In this document: piece after piece, positions 1 to 10,186 of the stretch | Layout of the letters: every line of letters starts with the position of its first letter | Numbering within the stretch: position 1 is the stretch's first letter | Assembly: GCA_001687465.1 (NCBI GenBank) | Contig: LVLI01000200.1 | Span: 1 to 32,021, forward strand | Length of the DNA stretch: 32,021 nt | From: Halocafeteria seosinensis | Lineage: Eukaryota; Sar; Bigyra; Bicosoecida | Reading direction: 5' to 3' | Notes under the pieces: generated by a model | What the model was told of the DNA's origin: nothing | Seen by the model: only the letters and a program-made list of their open reading frames with translations | Databases searched by the model: none | Made by a program: the position numbers and the translations under genes

Positions 1-917
1 GCCGGGAAGTTGACCGCATCCTCTTAACGAGGAGCGGTATGCGCCCGTGTTAAGCAGCGACGGGCCCGCTGTTCCTGCAGCCTTGCTGACATGCGCCGTG
101 AGGGAACACAACACTGGTTTTGCTCAGGAGGCATCGGAGGAGGAGCCATGCCTGCGCCCACAATGTCAGGTGTACCGTCAAGGCTCAGTCTGGCAGGAGA
201 AGACCCTGAGCCTACCACAGCGACGCCGACGCCAAGACCGGTTGCAGCAGCGCAAGCAGGATTAAGTGTTGTTCCCGACGCAACAGTTGTGACCAATGAC
301 ACCCCGCCGCCTGACGCGGGAGGCAGCTCCCCAGGAGTTCCGTCCACCTCAGTTTCGTCAACAAAGCCCAGATTGAAGTACATCTCCTGCTCGAGATCGA
401 AGAAGGTGCGGCTACCCAGGTCCTTCTGAAGCCACGAAATCGGTTCCCACGTCCGTGCTGTCTCTGGGTAGCCCTTCCAGTGGACGAGGATCCGCTTGTC
501 GTGGAGCCTGAAGTCGATAAACTTCTCGACATCGTCTACCGTGTGCGTAGCTCTAGGCTGCCAGTCTAAGCAAGACGAACCATTACCCACTGGGTTGTTT
601 GACGCGGTCTTAGTTAAGCGGTCGGCAGCCGAGTTTGAAGCCCTGCGTATGAACCTAATCTCTGCGCTCCTCACCATTGGGAGGTTCTTAAGGTGGAACC
701 ATTCAGTCCGTGCCCTCTCGTATATGGGGCCGTCCGGTGAATGCTGTGGAGGACCAATCAACGAGCTGCTGCATGCACGGTGCAGCATGCACTGGTGTGC
801 GTCAAAGAAGGGGAGGGGATGCCACGCAAAGAATCCGCCGTCATGACAAGATAGCAGTGGAACTGGGGAACTGCATCCGCACGAGTCAACTGCCAGAGTG
901 GCCCAGAGAGTGTGTAT
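1..917 (-). mobile_element. 3' end of a retroelement (RNase H-chromodomain type)
   Basis: The window opens inside a retroelement lying on the minus strand. Its last open frame ends with a stop at 26..24, and the remaining 23 bases are 3' untranslated. Nucleotides 1-116 recur in inverted orientation at 26946-27062 with only about five differences, including the last codons and the stop, which shows that this is a dispersed repeat. That other copy continues past the equivalent of position 1 into a TG microsatellite, so this element probably extends to the left outside the window. No long terminal repeat is visible. A non-LTR (LINE-like) element is my preferred reading, but an LTR element truncated by the window edge is not excluded. 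Confidence 0.7.
24..917 (-). CDS. Retroelement polyprotein C-terminus: RNase H-like segment plus chromodomain (partial)
   Basis: The frame is open from the TGA at 920..918 down to the stop at 26..24; the first ATG inside it is at 788. About 70 residues after that ATG comes a typical RNase H C-terminal end: an Ile-Arg-Phe strand, then RRASNSAADRLTKTA, matching the R-x-x-N-x-x-A-D-x-L-x-x-x-A pattern. Roughly 25 residues later a chromodomain follows (VEKFIDFR, then VHWKGYPETARTWEP with the aromatic and WEP signature residues). A Gly/Ala/Pro-rich tail and a basic end complete it. In chromoviruses an integrase lies between RNase H and chromodomain; here there is no room for one. The N-terminal part of the RNase H is poorly recognisable and a stop interrupts the frame upstream, so this copy is probably dead. 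Chromodomains in retroelements are known to steer integration to chromatin marks. Confidence 0.6.
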   Translation of the reverse strand: MHTLWATLAVDSCGCSSPVPLLSCHDGGFFAWHPLPFFDAHQCMLHRACSSSLIGPPQHSPDGPIYERARTEWFHLKNLPMVRSAEIRFIRRASNSAADRLTKTASNNPVGNGSSCLDWQPRATHTVDDVEKFIDFRLHDKRILVHWKGYPETARTWEPISWLQKDLGSRTFFDLEQEMYFNLGFVDETEVDGTPGELPPASGGGVSLVTTVASGTTLNPACAAATGLGVGVAVVGSGSSPARLSLDGTPDIVGAGMAPPPMPPEQNQCCVPSRRMSARLQEQRARRCLTRAHTAPR

Positions 918-1624
918 TCAACTTCAACTATAGTAAGTACCCGTTAGCCGAGGCTACGCCTCCCTTCATACACCGTATTGGGCATTACTAAATGCAACCA
1001 CTTGCGCAGCATTCTGCAGTTGCTCCGCTGCACCGAACAGCTGTCAGTGGAGCGAGATGCTCGTAGACCCGCGAAACGAAGGAGAAGCGAGGCCAGTCAT
1101 GGACCTGGTAGTAAAACGCCCACCAAGCACAGTTCATGTCGATGCGACAGTGCCAAACCCACTCACAGGATACATACTAGCCAGGACAACGGGCGCGGCA
1201 GAAGCGGAGAAGTTAACATGGAATTCCTTCTGATTCTTCGGTTTTACCGTTACAGGCACGGCGTCCTCGGGCTTCCTGGTGCCGGCAGGCCTCGACCCCA
1301 GACACATACGGGTCACAAACAGGTTTATCCCTTGTTTACTGGGTTCAGACCGTGTAGCTTCGTCAAAACTCATGTCTTGCTCATCCTTCGTCGTCCTAGC
1401 GACTCTATGAAATACCGGCAAGGCTCAAGTTTGAGCCTGAAAGGAAAGGTAAAGGCGGGAAAAGAAACATTTTCTTTTCTTTGCAACGGGATACAAGTTA
1501 TTCAGCGCATTTATACTGCTTAAAGAGGTCCCACATTGTTTTCACAACGTTAGGTGAAGTAAACCGCACTACCTGTTTCTGCGGCAGGTGAGGAGGCCTT
1601 CCATACAACGGCGGTAGTGGGGCC
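918..1624. other. Region between retroelement and first gene, no firm gene
   Basis: This stretch probably holds the decayed upstream part of the retroelement and the promoter of the membrane-protein gene at 1625. A minus-strand frame of 95 codons (1421..1134) is open but resembles nothing I recognise, and it runs on past its stop for another 30-40 codons in the same frame, as a decayed coding sequence would. The A-rich segment around 1440-1480 is the only low-complexity stretch. I see no RNA gene here. Confidence 0.3.
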
Positions 1625-4600
1625 ATGTTGAACCTCTTCTCTGCAGGAACCCTTGCTTTGGGGTTCATCTATGCTTTTTGTTGTTTCTCTGTGGGGGAAG
1701 CCATAGAGGGATCCCGATCCCTCGACGCTGCTATAGGAGCCACTTCAGGTTTTCATCTGGATACCCTAATTCCACAGCAAGCAAAGGCCACGAGAAACAC
1801 CAAAGTCACGCCCATTGGCCCATATGCTCTATCTGGTACACTCGACCTGGGCCAGAAGCGACGAGAACTAAATGAGAATCATGTTGAGCTGTTTCGGGAT
1901 CTCACGGCAGATGAAGAAGTGGCCCACGACACCATTGTGAATGGAATTGGGGCCTCAGGCTCAGAAATACATACTTCCATAGAAGGCAGTGGTCCCCAGA
2001 CCAAGGAATACGATGTCCAGTTGGAATCGAACGGGGTGGTGCAACAAGTGGACGATTTGACTGTGATCGGGGAGCAATCCTGGATTAACGTGACCAAAAT
2101 GGGAACAACAGCAAAGCTAGTCATTGATGCTTCTACTTTACCTGGCGGTACATACAGGGCAAAAGTGGCTTTTATCTCACCGGGTTCTGTTGCCCTACAA
2201 GGCGTTGTCAATATTACTTTGGACAGAGCAGTGGCAGAGCTACAAGTGTTTCCGAAGGTGGTCAACCAAGTTGTTTCACCAGGTGCAAATGCAACTGTCG
2301 CCATCGTCCTTTTCAACAAAGGAAACCATCCCGTGTCTCCATCTGTGGAAGTCGTCGCCGATGGAGAGATCGAGACACTGACTACCATCAACCCTGCCCA
2401 ATCTACACTTCATTGGTACTCAGGTGAAGTGGTAGACGATTCCAATATCCAAAATTTGGTATCGGCCACCAGAGCAGAACTCAAGAGCGTAGGAGCAGGG
2501 CAGTTTGCCACAATCGTTTTGGATTTGCAGACGTGGGCGCTCGCAAAGGGAGAATACCAAGCCAGCGTAGAGTTCGTTGTTGATCACCCAGATCCTGAGC
2601 AAAGGGATATAACTATTCCTATCAACCTCGATATTAGTTCGGTACAAATATGCCCTGCAGTATTGGAAACAACTATTGCCGCAAAAAGCACGAGGGTAAG
2701 AAAATCGAAGAGTATTGCTTCGTGACTAGTACAACACACTACTGTTTGTTATGCAGAGTTTTACAAATATGCCGTTCACGCTGATTAATTTAGACACAGA
2801 CAATCAAATCCAAGTTGGTCAGAACGCAAGCGAACTGCCTGCTTTTGTTAATCTCCCACAGATGCCGACGGAATTGCGGCCCTCTATTCCAACAGGAGCG
2901 ACAGCTGTCACATCCTACAACACTCAGAACTTTCCCATTCCCGGTGATTATTCTGGGAAGATTAGAATCACTGCTCGCACAATTGGCATAGACGATGAAC
3001 CGAGAAACATTATGGTTGCCGTTTCAGCTGTAGCCGGTATTCCCAGCGCTACTCAGACTCGAGTAATCAACAAGCAGCATGTTGTGTTCCCTATTAATGA
3101 AAAGTTACCCGTAGGTATCATACTGAAAGATTCGATTGGAAACAACATATCAGAAAGCTCTCTGAGTCAGGCCGGAATAGATGGATTCTCGTTTTTGAAG
3201 GTGTGGATGCAAAATGGAGCTGAGACGAAACTGATCAACTCCCTCAACTACGACGAAGGCGCGTTCGCATTCCAATGGTTAGACGCAGAGGACTTCGGTA
3301 ACACCCGCATTCATGTGGAGGTGTTTGGACACCCGGTCAAGAATTCGCCCCTAAATTATTTTGTGACGAGTGCTCATTGCGCAGGCGTATACCAGCAGCG
3401 CGATAGCGAAGGAAAGACATGTGTGTGTAAACCAGGATATTGGGAAGAGAGAAACGTTGGAGTATGTAGACCATGCGCTGCCGGCTTCTATAATCCGGAA
3501 CCCAATTCAATGTGCCGACAGTGTCCCTCTGGAACATTTTCTGTGGGAGGAGCCACAGAGTGCATGGGATGTCCCACTGAAGGCGCGACATGTACAGAAG
3601 GAATAATTCGATTCTATCCGGGATATTGGTGGAATCCTCGCTATGATGCATCAGAAGTAAACCAGGACACAAGGTTCCACGAATGCCCAAATCCTGAGGC
3701 CTGTAAAATCTCTAACAACTCAGTTGTGTGCCAAAACGGCCACGAAGGCATATTATGCGCCACATGCAAGGACACCTATGAAGCCCAAGGGGTAGTGTGC
3801 GTGAAATGTAATCTGGGTTTGACCTATTTTGCAGCCTTCTGCAGTTTTCTGTTCGTCTTTTTAGCCCTTATGGTTATGCGCACAAAAGAGTTCGCAGACA
3901 GCAAAGCTGCTGGGATTTTTAGGATTTTCATCAGCTGGGCACAGATCACCGGACTCCTCGGAACTCTGATGATTAATCAAGCTCCTTCCGTCCGTACTTC
4001 TTTATCATTAGGGCATATTGTCAGTGGCTTCAGCTTTGATTTTCAACCAATTCGCTGTTTGACGAGATTTGACTTGTTTGAAAGAACATATGCTTACTTT
4101 CTGATGCCTCTCGTTACAATTGTGCTCTGTCTTCTCGTGGGTTGGCTGATGTATCTGTTTCGGTCGGACTATTCCTCGACTAATGTTTGCAGTGTGTTGT
4201 TTCCATGCTCACTAAAATACCAAAAGAAGATTCGGTCAGCTGTTCGTGATGCGAACAGTGGCCATCACCCGGTTGTAAAACCTGTCGTTAAGCAGTTACG
4301 GTTGTGGCAGGAGGTAGTACGGGAAATCAAAGGTTCAGTCTCCGTTATCCTTTACCTGGTTTACTTTCCGATATTGATGGGGCTGATAAGTGTGTGGGAC
4401 ACCTATCCACACTTAATTAACGGAAGAAGACACTTAAATCAGGACTTCTCCCTTACCACGAGCCACAGTGAATATGCAGGAGCAGTCACGCTGGCAACGA
4501 TCGGCCTGCTATTGTACGCAATTGTTCTTCCGTTTATTTCACTTCGTGCCATTTGGAGACATCGGTTTAGCTTGACATCTCCAAAGCTTCGGGTGGCATG

Positions 4601-5411
4601 GGGTTTCCTTTATGAAGGATGCAAACTCACTCATGGACGCTTCCTTTGGGAATTTTTTGTCTTACTGCGCAGATTCTCCGCTGTAGTTTTGGTAACCTTG
4701 ATTCACGAACCTTTACTGCAAGCAACATGCTTTTTTTATCTCCTGGTTCTTTCGCTAGTCTTGCACCTGGCGGTTAAACCATACAAATCGGGATTAATGG
4801 AGGCGCTAGAGGCTCTTGGACTTGGCATACAAGCGCTTTCAGTACTGGCGATGATAACTGTTTCATCTACGCAGGAAACTCGTCTGGACACAATTCTAAC
4901 TAATCAGCAAGTCGAGGATGGAACAGCTGCGGCCATCATTTTTACAAACTGCGCGGTGGCTATAGTTCAAGGAATCGCCTTCTTGGCTGCTTTCAGTAGC
5001 AACATGAAGGAGCGGGTGGGGCATTGGAATCTCAGTTGCAAGCGTTTCTGCTGTGAGCAAGTGGCTTCACGGCTCTGTCGAGACTCTTACAGGAAGTATC
5101 TTCTCAAGAAGAAAAAGACACTACGTGCAGGAGATTTCCTTGACAAGGCCGAAGATAGTGGGACGACAGCCGGTTTCGTAAACGCAAACCCGTTATCTAA
5201 TGCTGATGTTGAATGCAAGAATGCTCCTGGTGAATCCAAAGCACAAGCAAATGAGGGTCGTATGGAAAGTGGCATGGCCTCAGAAAGCAAAAGATCTGTT
5301 CTAGGTTCTCGCTCCCGCCCTTCAAGCAGCAATCCATTAACTCAATACGCAAAGAGAGCAACAAAGAGAGGAGCAAAGCCACAAAAGACATCCACTACTC
5401 GTCGTACATAA
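1625..5411 (+). CDS. Secreted/multi-pass membrane protein with Ig-like domains, GCC2/GCC3 cysteine repeats and about nine TM helices
   Basis: Two exons, 1625..2695 and 2757..5411, joined at phase 0 over a 61-bp intron (gtaag...tatgcag), give 1241 residues. A hydrophobic leader covers about residues 1-26. Beta-rich Ig-like segments follow. The one before residue 560 ends like a filamin-type repeat (HVEVFGHPVKNSP). Residues about 565-708 are cysteine-rich, with the C-x-x-G-x-x / C-x-x-C-P-x-G-x-x pattern of GCC2/GCC3 (ephrin-receptor-like/TNFR-like) modules. From about 714 to 1103 there are roughly nine hydrophobic helices separated by short basic loops. The tail of about 135 residues is Ser/Lys/Arg-rich and probably cytosolic. 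This order (ectodomain, Cys-rich stalk, multi-pass bundle) recurs in large protist families of unknown role; a surface receptor or channel is inference. It converges on the GAPDH gene with 97 bp between stop codons. Confidence 0.85.
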
Positions 5412-5508
5412 GAAGAGCCACTAAAAGGGAGCTCTTGTCGAATTCTTCAAGTGCTTCATCTAGGAGGATATCCACGGGAAACAACAAGAAAGGTAGCATA
5501 CGTATTTC

Positions 5509-7522
5509 TTACTCGATGACTATTTCTTTAGTTACTGAGTCTATGGCTTTTGCTGGATAATCCGGGAAAACTATTCCGGCAATAGTTTGTACCAGCCTCA
5601 CCTGTATCGAAAGCTACACACGTATAGGTTTCGTGCTCTTGCAGTTCGAAACGGTACTTACTACTTGGCAAGAGTAACCGAACTCGTTGTCGTACCTGCA
5701 TCCAACGGAGGTCTTCTTCTATCTAACAATACGACACAAACTCTTTACATACCAAACGTAGATGTTGACGGATTCCCCGTTCGCAATGGTGGCATGGCTA
5801 TCAACGATTGCTGTGTGGCTCTCGCCTACAAAGTCTGACGACACTCCATCCTGCCTTGATCATTAACTAGAGCTGCAATAAAAGCTCGACGTTTGAGGTG
5901 GTGGGGAGACGTCTTACCTGCTCGTGGGAGTATTCCAGCTGGCGATGAAGTCGGCCCCATGTGGACTCTGCAAACAGAAGACGATTTGCCTCCTCTCTGG
6001 ACACTGGCTTTTGCAACCTTAGAAACAGAAGCGCCATCGATACATCTGCTGTGGGGACTCTTATGGCATTTCCAGTAAGCTTGTGCTCCAACTGAGGGAT
6101 AGCCTTAGCCACAGCAGAGGCTGCTCCAGTCTCTGTGATTACCATATTTAGCGGTGCACTGCGCCCCCTACGAGACTTATCGTGATAATTGTCCAACTGT
6201 ATAATCAAAAGGTCTATAGGATGGACACACATCGCGCATTCTATCGCTGACCAGCTGTTGAGCTTACAAGGTTTTGGTCGTTCGTATAAGAGTGGACAGT
6301 TTCAACGTGACCAGACTGTTGATGCATGAACATTAATGCGGGTCAGATCACAATCTGGGACCCTCTCCTGTCTTACCTGGATACCAAACGCGTCATTCAT
6401 CACCTTAAGAACGGGAACGATGGCGTTTGTAGTACAGCTTGCTGCGCTGTAAACCGAATGTTCTGGAACGATCCTATCTTCGTTCACTCCCGCTACGACA
6501 GTCGGCACGTCACTACCCTTGACCGGAGCCGTAAGGACTACCTTGCTTACGCCATTAGCCTTCAGATGTCGTTCAAGGTTCTTCTTGTCTCGATATACAC
6601 CCGTATTGTCAACCACGATTGCATCCTGGGGAAGACATTAAGGGACACCTTAAACAAGCGCTGCGGGATTAGTTTAAAAAGACAAGGTGCAGCGACCTAC
6701 ATTGATGCCGTATGAGGTGTAGTCTACATTTTCCGGGGAGTCAGAATGGATTAAGTGGATGGCATTGCCATTCGCAATTATCAGATTGCGCTTCTTGTCG
6801 ACGGAGATAGTCCCTCGGAAACTCCCGTGCACGGAATCATGCGCAAGCAGTGTTGCTCGCTTTAAAAGCTCGTCTCCTTTCTTTTTGCGTACTACAATAG
6901 CTCGTAGTAGTAGTTTGACTCCGGCACCGGTCTTATCGATTAAGATGCGGGCGAGGAGACGACCAATGCGACCGAAACCGTAGAGTACGACGTCGCGAGC
7001 TTCTTGCATCGGATTTGGTCTCGAAATAGTTTTCTCAATGTCTGCAATTTCTTGCTGCATGCGTTTCACCAAAGCACTATGTTTATCTTCACAGCTCCTA
7101 CTTTCATCCCCAAAGATGTCTTTTAATTTCGTCACCAAGAGTCCAGCGTCAACACGAAATGGTTGCATTGAGATCTCGTGGACGGCTCGAAGAATCTGCC
7201 ATGTAGTGTCCAAGCTGATATTGCGGTCAAAGTGGTTGGCCGCAAACGCATGTAATCTCTGGAGCTCTGCAATTCCGAGGTTTGCGGTGGGACGTCCGCA
7301 GACGTTGACCACAATGTTCCGCCGGTACAATTCCCCAATGAGGGGCAATACGGCTTCAGCGGCCGCAGCACCTTCTTTCCATTCAGAAAGCAGAGCATCA
7401 CGCGTCGGAACGTCAATACTGTCGACCCTGCGGGAATTCTCGAGTTCGATCTCAGTTACAGTTCCCGAGGCTTTGGAGAACATTTCGGGAAGAATTGCCT
7501 CAATGTTGGTGGGCGACGACAT
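5509..7522 (-). CDS. Glyceraldehyde-3-phosphate dehydrogenase, long form with N-terminal extension
   Basis: Seven exons on the minus strand: 7522..6701, 6625..6377, 6315..6268, 6196..5918, 5850..5753, 5695..5662 and 5601..5509. Introns are 57-75 bp, and every join restores a conserved GAPDH motif. The product is 540 aa. Residues 1-175 are an extension containing EWKEG, LIGELYRRNIVVNVCGR and an alpha-helical stretch, the arrangement of bacterial long-form GAPDHs of about 460-490 aa. The NAD-binding glycine motif GFGRIGR starts near residue 182. The active-site ASCTTN places the catalytic cysteine at about 338 and the histidine (HVETVHSYT) at about 365. RRGRSAP, the KLTGNAIRVPT motif and WYDNEFGYS are all present. 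It catalyses NAD(P)-dependent oxidation of glyceraldehyde-3-phosphate in glycolysis. The first ATG (7522) was chosen because the frame upstream offers only non-ATG codons. Its compartment is not evident. It is transcribed divergently from MICU. Confidence 0.92.
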
Positions 7523-7944
7523 CTTAAACGAAGAAACCCCCGATAACACAATGCGGAGTTTCTGATCTCACAGTTTAAGAGGATTTGGAACTGACAATAC
7601 CGACGAACTACACTCAATGGGCACGAGAATGTCCCATTGTGGCCCCGCACAACGAGTTTTATTATGCAAAACTACACAAAGCGTTTAGATGAGGATTTTT
7701 TTGCGGGGCGAAATACTCCATGATACTCCTTTGGCATGTCGAAAGAGGGGTCATATAGACCGAATACATGTCAATGGTGCTTGTCAAGAGGTGTTTGTCC
7801 GAGTATACATGCCGATGTGGTTCAATTCAGGCGTATTCTAATCTCCGGGGTCTCTTTTTCGAGGACACAATGATCCATTAAAGCATTATACAGCACTTTT
7901 TTTCGAATGATATATACACGCAGAGAAACATAAGTGTTTCCATC
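7523..7944. promoter_or_regulatory. Shared upstream region of GAPDH (-) and MICU (+)
   Basis: The two start codons face away from each other across 422 bp, so both promoters must lie here or inside the genes. The segment holds no supported coding sequence. I see AT-rich patches (around 7660-7700 and 7870-7930) but no element I can name with confidence. Confidence 0.5.
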
Positions 7945-9681
7945 ATGTGGTTTCGGTTCGCCATCTTCCGAGGGTTCAGCTTCAGCATAGGAGAAGGAGG
8001 AATCGGAAGGAACTGGGTACCGCTCTTACTTCCTCCCGTGATAACATGGATACAAGGATCTTCCGTTGCACTAGATAATGATGCACCAGGCGGTTCCGAA
8101 TCGGCATCATCACCCAGCTCCGTGTTCCCGTGGAGATGGACGGCCAAAGAGAAAGAGGACGTGTTTGGGGAATATGAGAATCGAATCCGATTTCATTCAG
8201 CTCCTGCTAAAGTATTCGAATATTTTGCATCGGTGCATAATGAGAAAACTAAGCAAAGTTTCATGGTCCCTCAGGATGTTCTTCGAGCCATCATTCCCTA
8301 TAATCCTCACGTACCAGCGGCGTCCAGAGTTCACTCTACCGGAAGTAACAACATTCACTTCCAGTTCAACGCGATTAAACAACGGGCTTCCCGAGTAAGT
8401 AAAAGACGAGGCTCTTCAGGAGCGACACCAGAATTGGCGTTCCCACCTTAAGTACCAACATTGTGATATTGGTTTTATTGCAGCGAACGAAGGATCACTA
8501 CAAGCAACTGCTACGACGCATTTGGGAAGACAAAGATGAGGAAGCCTTCCAGGAAGCCCGAGAACTGCGGCTCATGGCTGAGCAAAGTCAAAAGGAATCG
8601 ACTCCGAATGGACGAGCTGCCGTTGACCTATCAGCGCACGTGACGTGCCTCTCGGAATTGGGCATTCCCAATGGAGAATTCCAGAAGCATCTCAAGGCAG
8701 TCTTTGGTCCAACGGCGGATCTGATTTACGTTCGAGAAAAAGCTAATCACGAATTAACTGACTTATTAGATCAGGATCTGGATGGCTTGATTAGCTACAG
8801 TGAATTCATTCTCTTACTCAGCGTTTTGTCAAGTAAGTATTTTCTTGTCACCTGTTGCGAACTCTTTGGTCAGTGATATCTCCGGTGTGCCTACAGTTAA
8901 GACAAGTCGAGCACTTACGCTATTTAAAGTGCTTGACACGAGTGGAGACGGAAAGCTTGATCAGCACGAGTTTCAATTGCTACTCAGTACCATTAGAAAC
9001 AACACGCCGTTTGGACAACAAGTTGTTTCCGCGGAGAACTCCATTGGTGCAGTAATAAATAGGTGGACATTGTTCTTTGCGGAGGATGACGGCAAAATAT
9101 CTCCCAATACATTCTGTAATCTCATTGCTCAGGTTAAAGATGCGATTCTATGGGAGGAATTCAAGAGCTACGACACTCTTAACAAAGGCTATTTAACGCC
9201 TAAAGAGTTTGCTCGTTTTGCCACCAATTACTCCACGGCAGAATCGCGTATGGTATTCGAAGAAAGAATGCAAAGACTGTCATCCCGCTTTAATGAAAGT
9301 AAGATCACGTTTGATCAAGTGCGAGGATACAGTCGGCTAATGGAAAGGGCCGACCTACTTTATACCTCCCTACAGCTTCTCCTCAACGTTAGAGGGAAAG
9401 ATGCGGCTGGTGAGAAAACCTTGCAACGCGCTTTTAGTGCCGCGATGGCGGCAAAAGAGAGCACGGGGAGTCTAGATGGTGGAGAAAGCGACCTCAGCCT
9501 AGCACAGATACATGTGCTTCTAACATTATTTGACGATAATGGCGATGGAAAAATAAGCTTCGAGGAGCTGGTGGGGGCTCTAGAGCGTAAGAGAACGGGC
9601 CATCTATCCCATCCTCGTCAAGGTAAACTTTTACGTTCGAAGATGCGAAAAATCAAGGAGTGCATCAGGAAATATTGGTGA
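7945..9681 (+). CDS. MICU: MICU-family mitochondrial calcium uptake regulator
   Basis: Three exons, 7945..8394, 8484..8832 and 8897..9681 (introns 89 and 64 bp), encode 527 residues. The N-terminus is short, hydrophobic/basic and acid-poor, compatible with a mitochondrial presequence. Residues about 76-112 match the MICU signature block before the first EF hand (YENRIRFHS...VFEYFAS...VPQDVLRAI). Canonical EF-hand loops lie at about 246-257 (DQDLDGLISYSE), 280-291 (DTSGDGKLDQHE) and 479-490 (DDNGDGKISFEE), each with acid at positions 1, 5 and 12. The spacing, including the degenerate middle pair and the basic C-terminal helix, follows animal MICU1. The family gates the MCU channel at the inner membrane, facing the intermembrane space. 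The third loop is fully acidic, as in proteins that bind Ca2+. The gene converges on COG7. Confidence 0.9.
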
Positions 9682-10186
9682 GAAATTTAGGATACGGAAT
9701 GGCAGTAGATATGACACGGATCCGTGTCTTTGCGCGGACGGGATTGCGCAATGCGCATACCCGTTAACCGTTCTGCTCGCTCTATCTACTCTTATTAACA
9801 TACGACGTATGTAATGCGGTATTAACGTACTATTTGGCAAAATTTCGTAGCACTGTGTATAGCGGCAACGCGATAAAACAAGAGAGAAAGATTTTATTAC
9901 ATTACGGCCGAACTCTAGATAACAGAAGAGAAATCACCGCAAAGAGAAGAGTCTGTGAAACCCAATGTAGATGAAAAGGCGAAGATGGAAAGGGTACTAT
10001 ACACCACTTTCGATGGATAGTTTTCCGTCTGAACGACTGGTTTTCATGGCCTATTAATCGTCCATCTTAATTTGGGTTTCTTCTAGAAACGAGGACGCTG
10101 TGAACAACTAACTACAAGTAGCTTACACAACTGGACAAAAGGAATTAACGCTTGCATTGTCTAAGGGGACCGCAACGACTACATGA
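9682..10186. other. Intergenic space between convergent MICU and COG7
   Basis: This holds the 3' ends of two convergent genes. There are stops in all frames, AT-rich patches and no conserved motif. I see no gene or RNA in it. Confidence 0.4.

Noticed and set aside
5587-5838. Plus-strand frame of 83 codons
   Set aside because: It is antisense to GAPDH exons 5-6 and part of exon 7. The minus strand here encodes the DFVG and WYDNEFGYS motifs with matching splice sites.
6326-7565. Plus-strand frames of 74-175 codons
   Set aside because: They are shadows of GAPDH exons 1 and 2 on the opposite strand.
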